Below are positions 5,570 through 5,891 of a stretch of 5,891 nt of DNA, in pieces. Source of the DNA: an uncultured Pseudomonadota bacterium (GTDB taxonomy: Bacteria; Bdellovibrionota_B; Oligoflexia; Oligoflexales; CAILAO01); the NCBI GenBank assembly GCA_903832105.1, contig CAILAO010000130.1, forward strand, positions 1 to 5,891, read 5' to 3'. Under the pieces are notes generated by a model. It saw only the letters and a list, made by a program, of their open reading frames with translations. It was not told the DNA's origin and did no database searches. The translations under genes were made by a program, and so were the position numbers. Each line of letters starts with the position of its first letter. The stretch's first letter is position 1.

Positions 5570-5891
5570 ACGCAACGATGAAAAAGCCAATCCGTTTGAA
5601 AAACAAACCAGTCAAGGACCATTTTTGTTGTTGAAGCACGATAAAAGCGGAGAGAAAGTTGAAGACCATAAGCAAGTAGCTTGTTCTCCTGATGAAGCGC
5701 TTGAGCACAATCGCCAGGGCTTCAGTGTCTATTTTTGCCCCAACATGGTCAAGAATGCTCACGAGGCACTTTCCAAGAAAATTTTGAAATCCATTGAGTA
5801 TCTGTTCATCGACATCGATTTCAAGCATGGTGTTTATTCCAGCCAGGAACAGGCTATTAAGAGGGTGAACAAGTCTCCAGTCCCACCAACC
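5562..5891 (+). CDS. Probable archaeo-eukaryotic-type primase / replication protein (N-terminal part)
   Basis: The frame is open for 110 codons to the right edge, so only the N-terminus is present. Residues about 53-90 (GFSVYFCPN, then a helix, then EYLFIDIDFKHG) match the first catalytic strand of archaeo-eukaryotic-type primases such as the RepB-like and prim-pol domains of plasmids and phages. In these, a paired-aspartate D-x-D (here D84 and D86) binds metal and is often preceded by the 'vYF.pN' strand. The remaining catalytic residues would lie beyond the window. Its ATG overlaps the upstream gene by 8 bp and GGAG lies seven bases before it, so the pair is co-expressed. Expected role: priming or initiating replication of the mobile element. 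A helicase domain may follow outside the window. Confidence 0.65.
   Translation, partial: MTKRNDEKANPFEKQTSQGPFLLLKHDKSGEKVEDHKQVACSPDEALEHNRQGFSVYFCPNMVKNAHEALSKKILKSIEYLFIDIDFKHGVYSSQEQAIKRVNKSPVPPT

Noticed and set aside
5556..5828. Minus-strand 90-aa frame with hydrophobic stretches
   Set aside because: It lies opposite the primase-like gene, which has a ribosome site, an operon overlap and a motif; hydrophobic antisense frames are common artefacts.
1..5891. CRISPR array or known defence operon
   Set aside because: No regularly spaced direct repeats were seen, and none of the unknown proteins shows motifs of a defence family I can name.

Overview
This 5.9 kb window is AT-rich and gene-dense, with short or overlapping junctions and good Shine-Dalgarno sequences. 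It looks like part of a bacterial mobile element: a plasmid, an integrative element or a prophage-like island. No housekeeping gene is present and the host cannot be named. The 239-residue protein recalls, to my eye only, the helical region found ahead of HNH nucleases in Bdellovibrio-type bacteria. That is a weak hint.

Left third (1-2277, minus strand): a compact three-gene recombination module whose reading frames overlap. Transcription order is a small zinc-finger protein (103 aa, TTG start), a full-length large serine recombinase (514 aa, all N-terminal catalytic residues visible), then a gene leaving the window at base 1. That last gene encodes a helix-turn-helix followed by what looks like a stand-alone copy of the DNA-binding 'Recombinase' domain, with no catalytic serine domain in front. 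It is coupled to the recombinase by an ATGA overlap. An inverted repeat with 9-bp arms lies in the 136-bp gap upstream of the module (2278-2413). Its TTCGAGT core recurs at the 3' end of the recombinase gene.

Middle (2414-3494, minus strand): a two-gene unit of unrecognised proteins, 151 aa then 129 aa. The second has a possible ribbon-helix-helix N-terminus. A 186-bp upstream region carries a candidate promoter whose -10 overlaps a perfect 12-bp palindrome, and a second, longer imperfect inverted repeat lies just downstream. This is the layout of an autoregulated operon.

Right (3495-4729, minus strand): a strong-looking promoter drives a 38-aa lysine-rich peptide coupled by ATGA to a 373-aa protein of unknown function. 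This pair is divergent from a plus-strand operon (4850 to the right edge). That operon encodes a 239-aa putative DNA-binding or replication-associated protein and, overlapping it by 8 bp, the N-terminus of a probable archaeo-eukaryotic-type primase (IDID motif).

Overall, the right edge looks like replication, the left edge like site-specific integration, and between them are about 2.4 kb of uncharacterised cargo in two separately promoted pairs. The cargo pairs are the best candidates for a new accessory system, but nothing in their sequences states a function.
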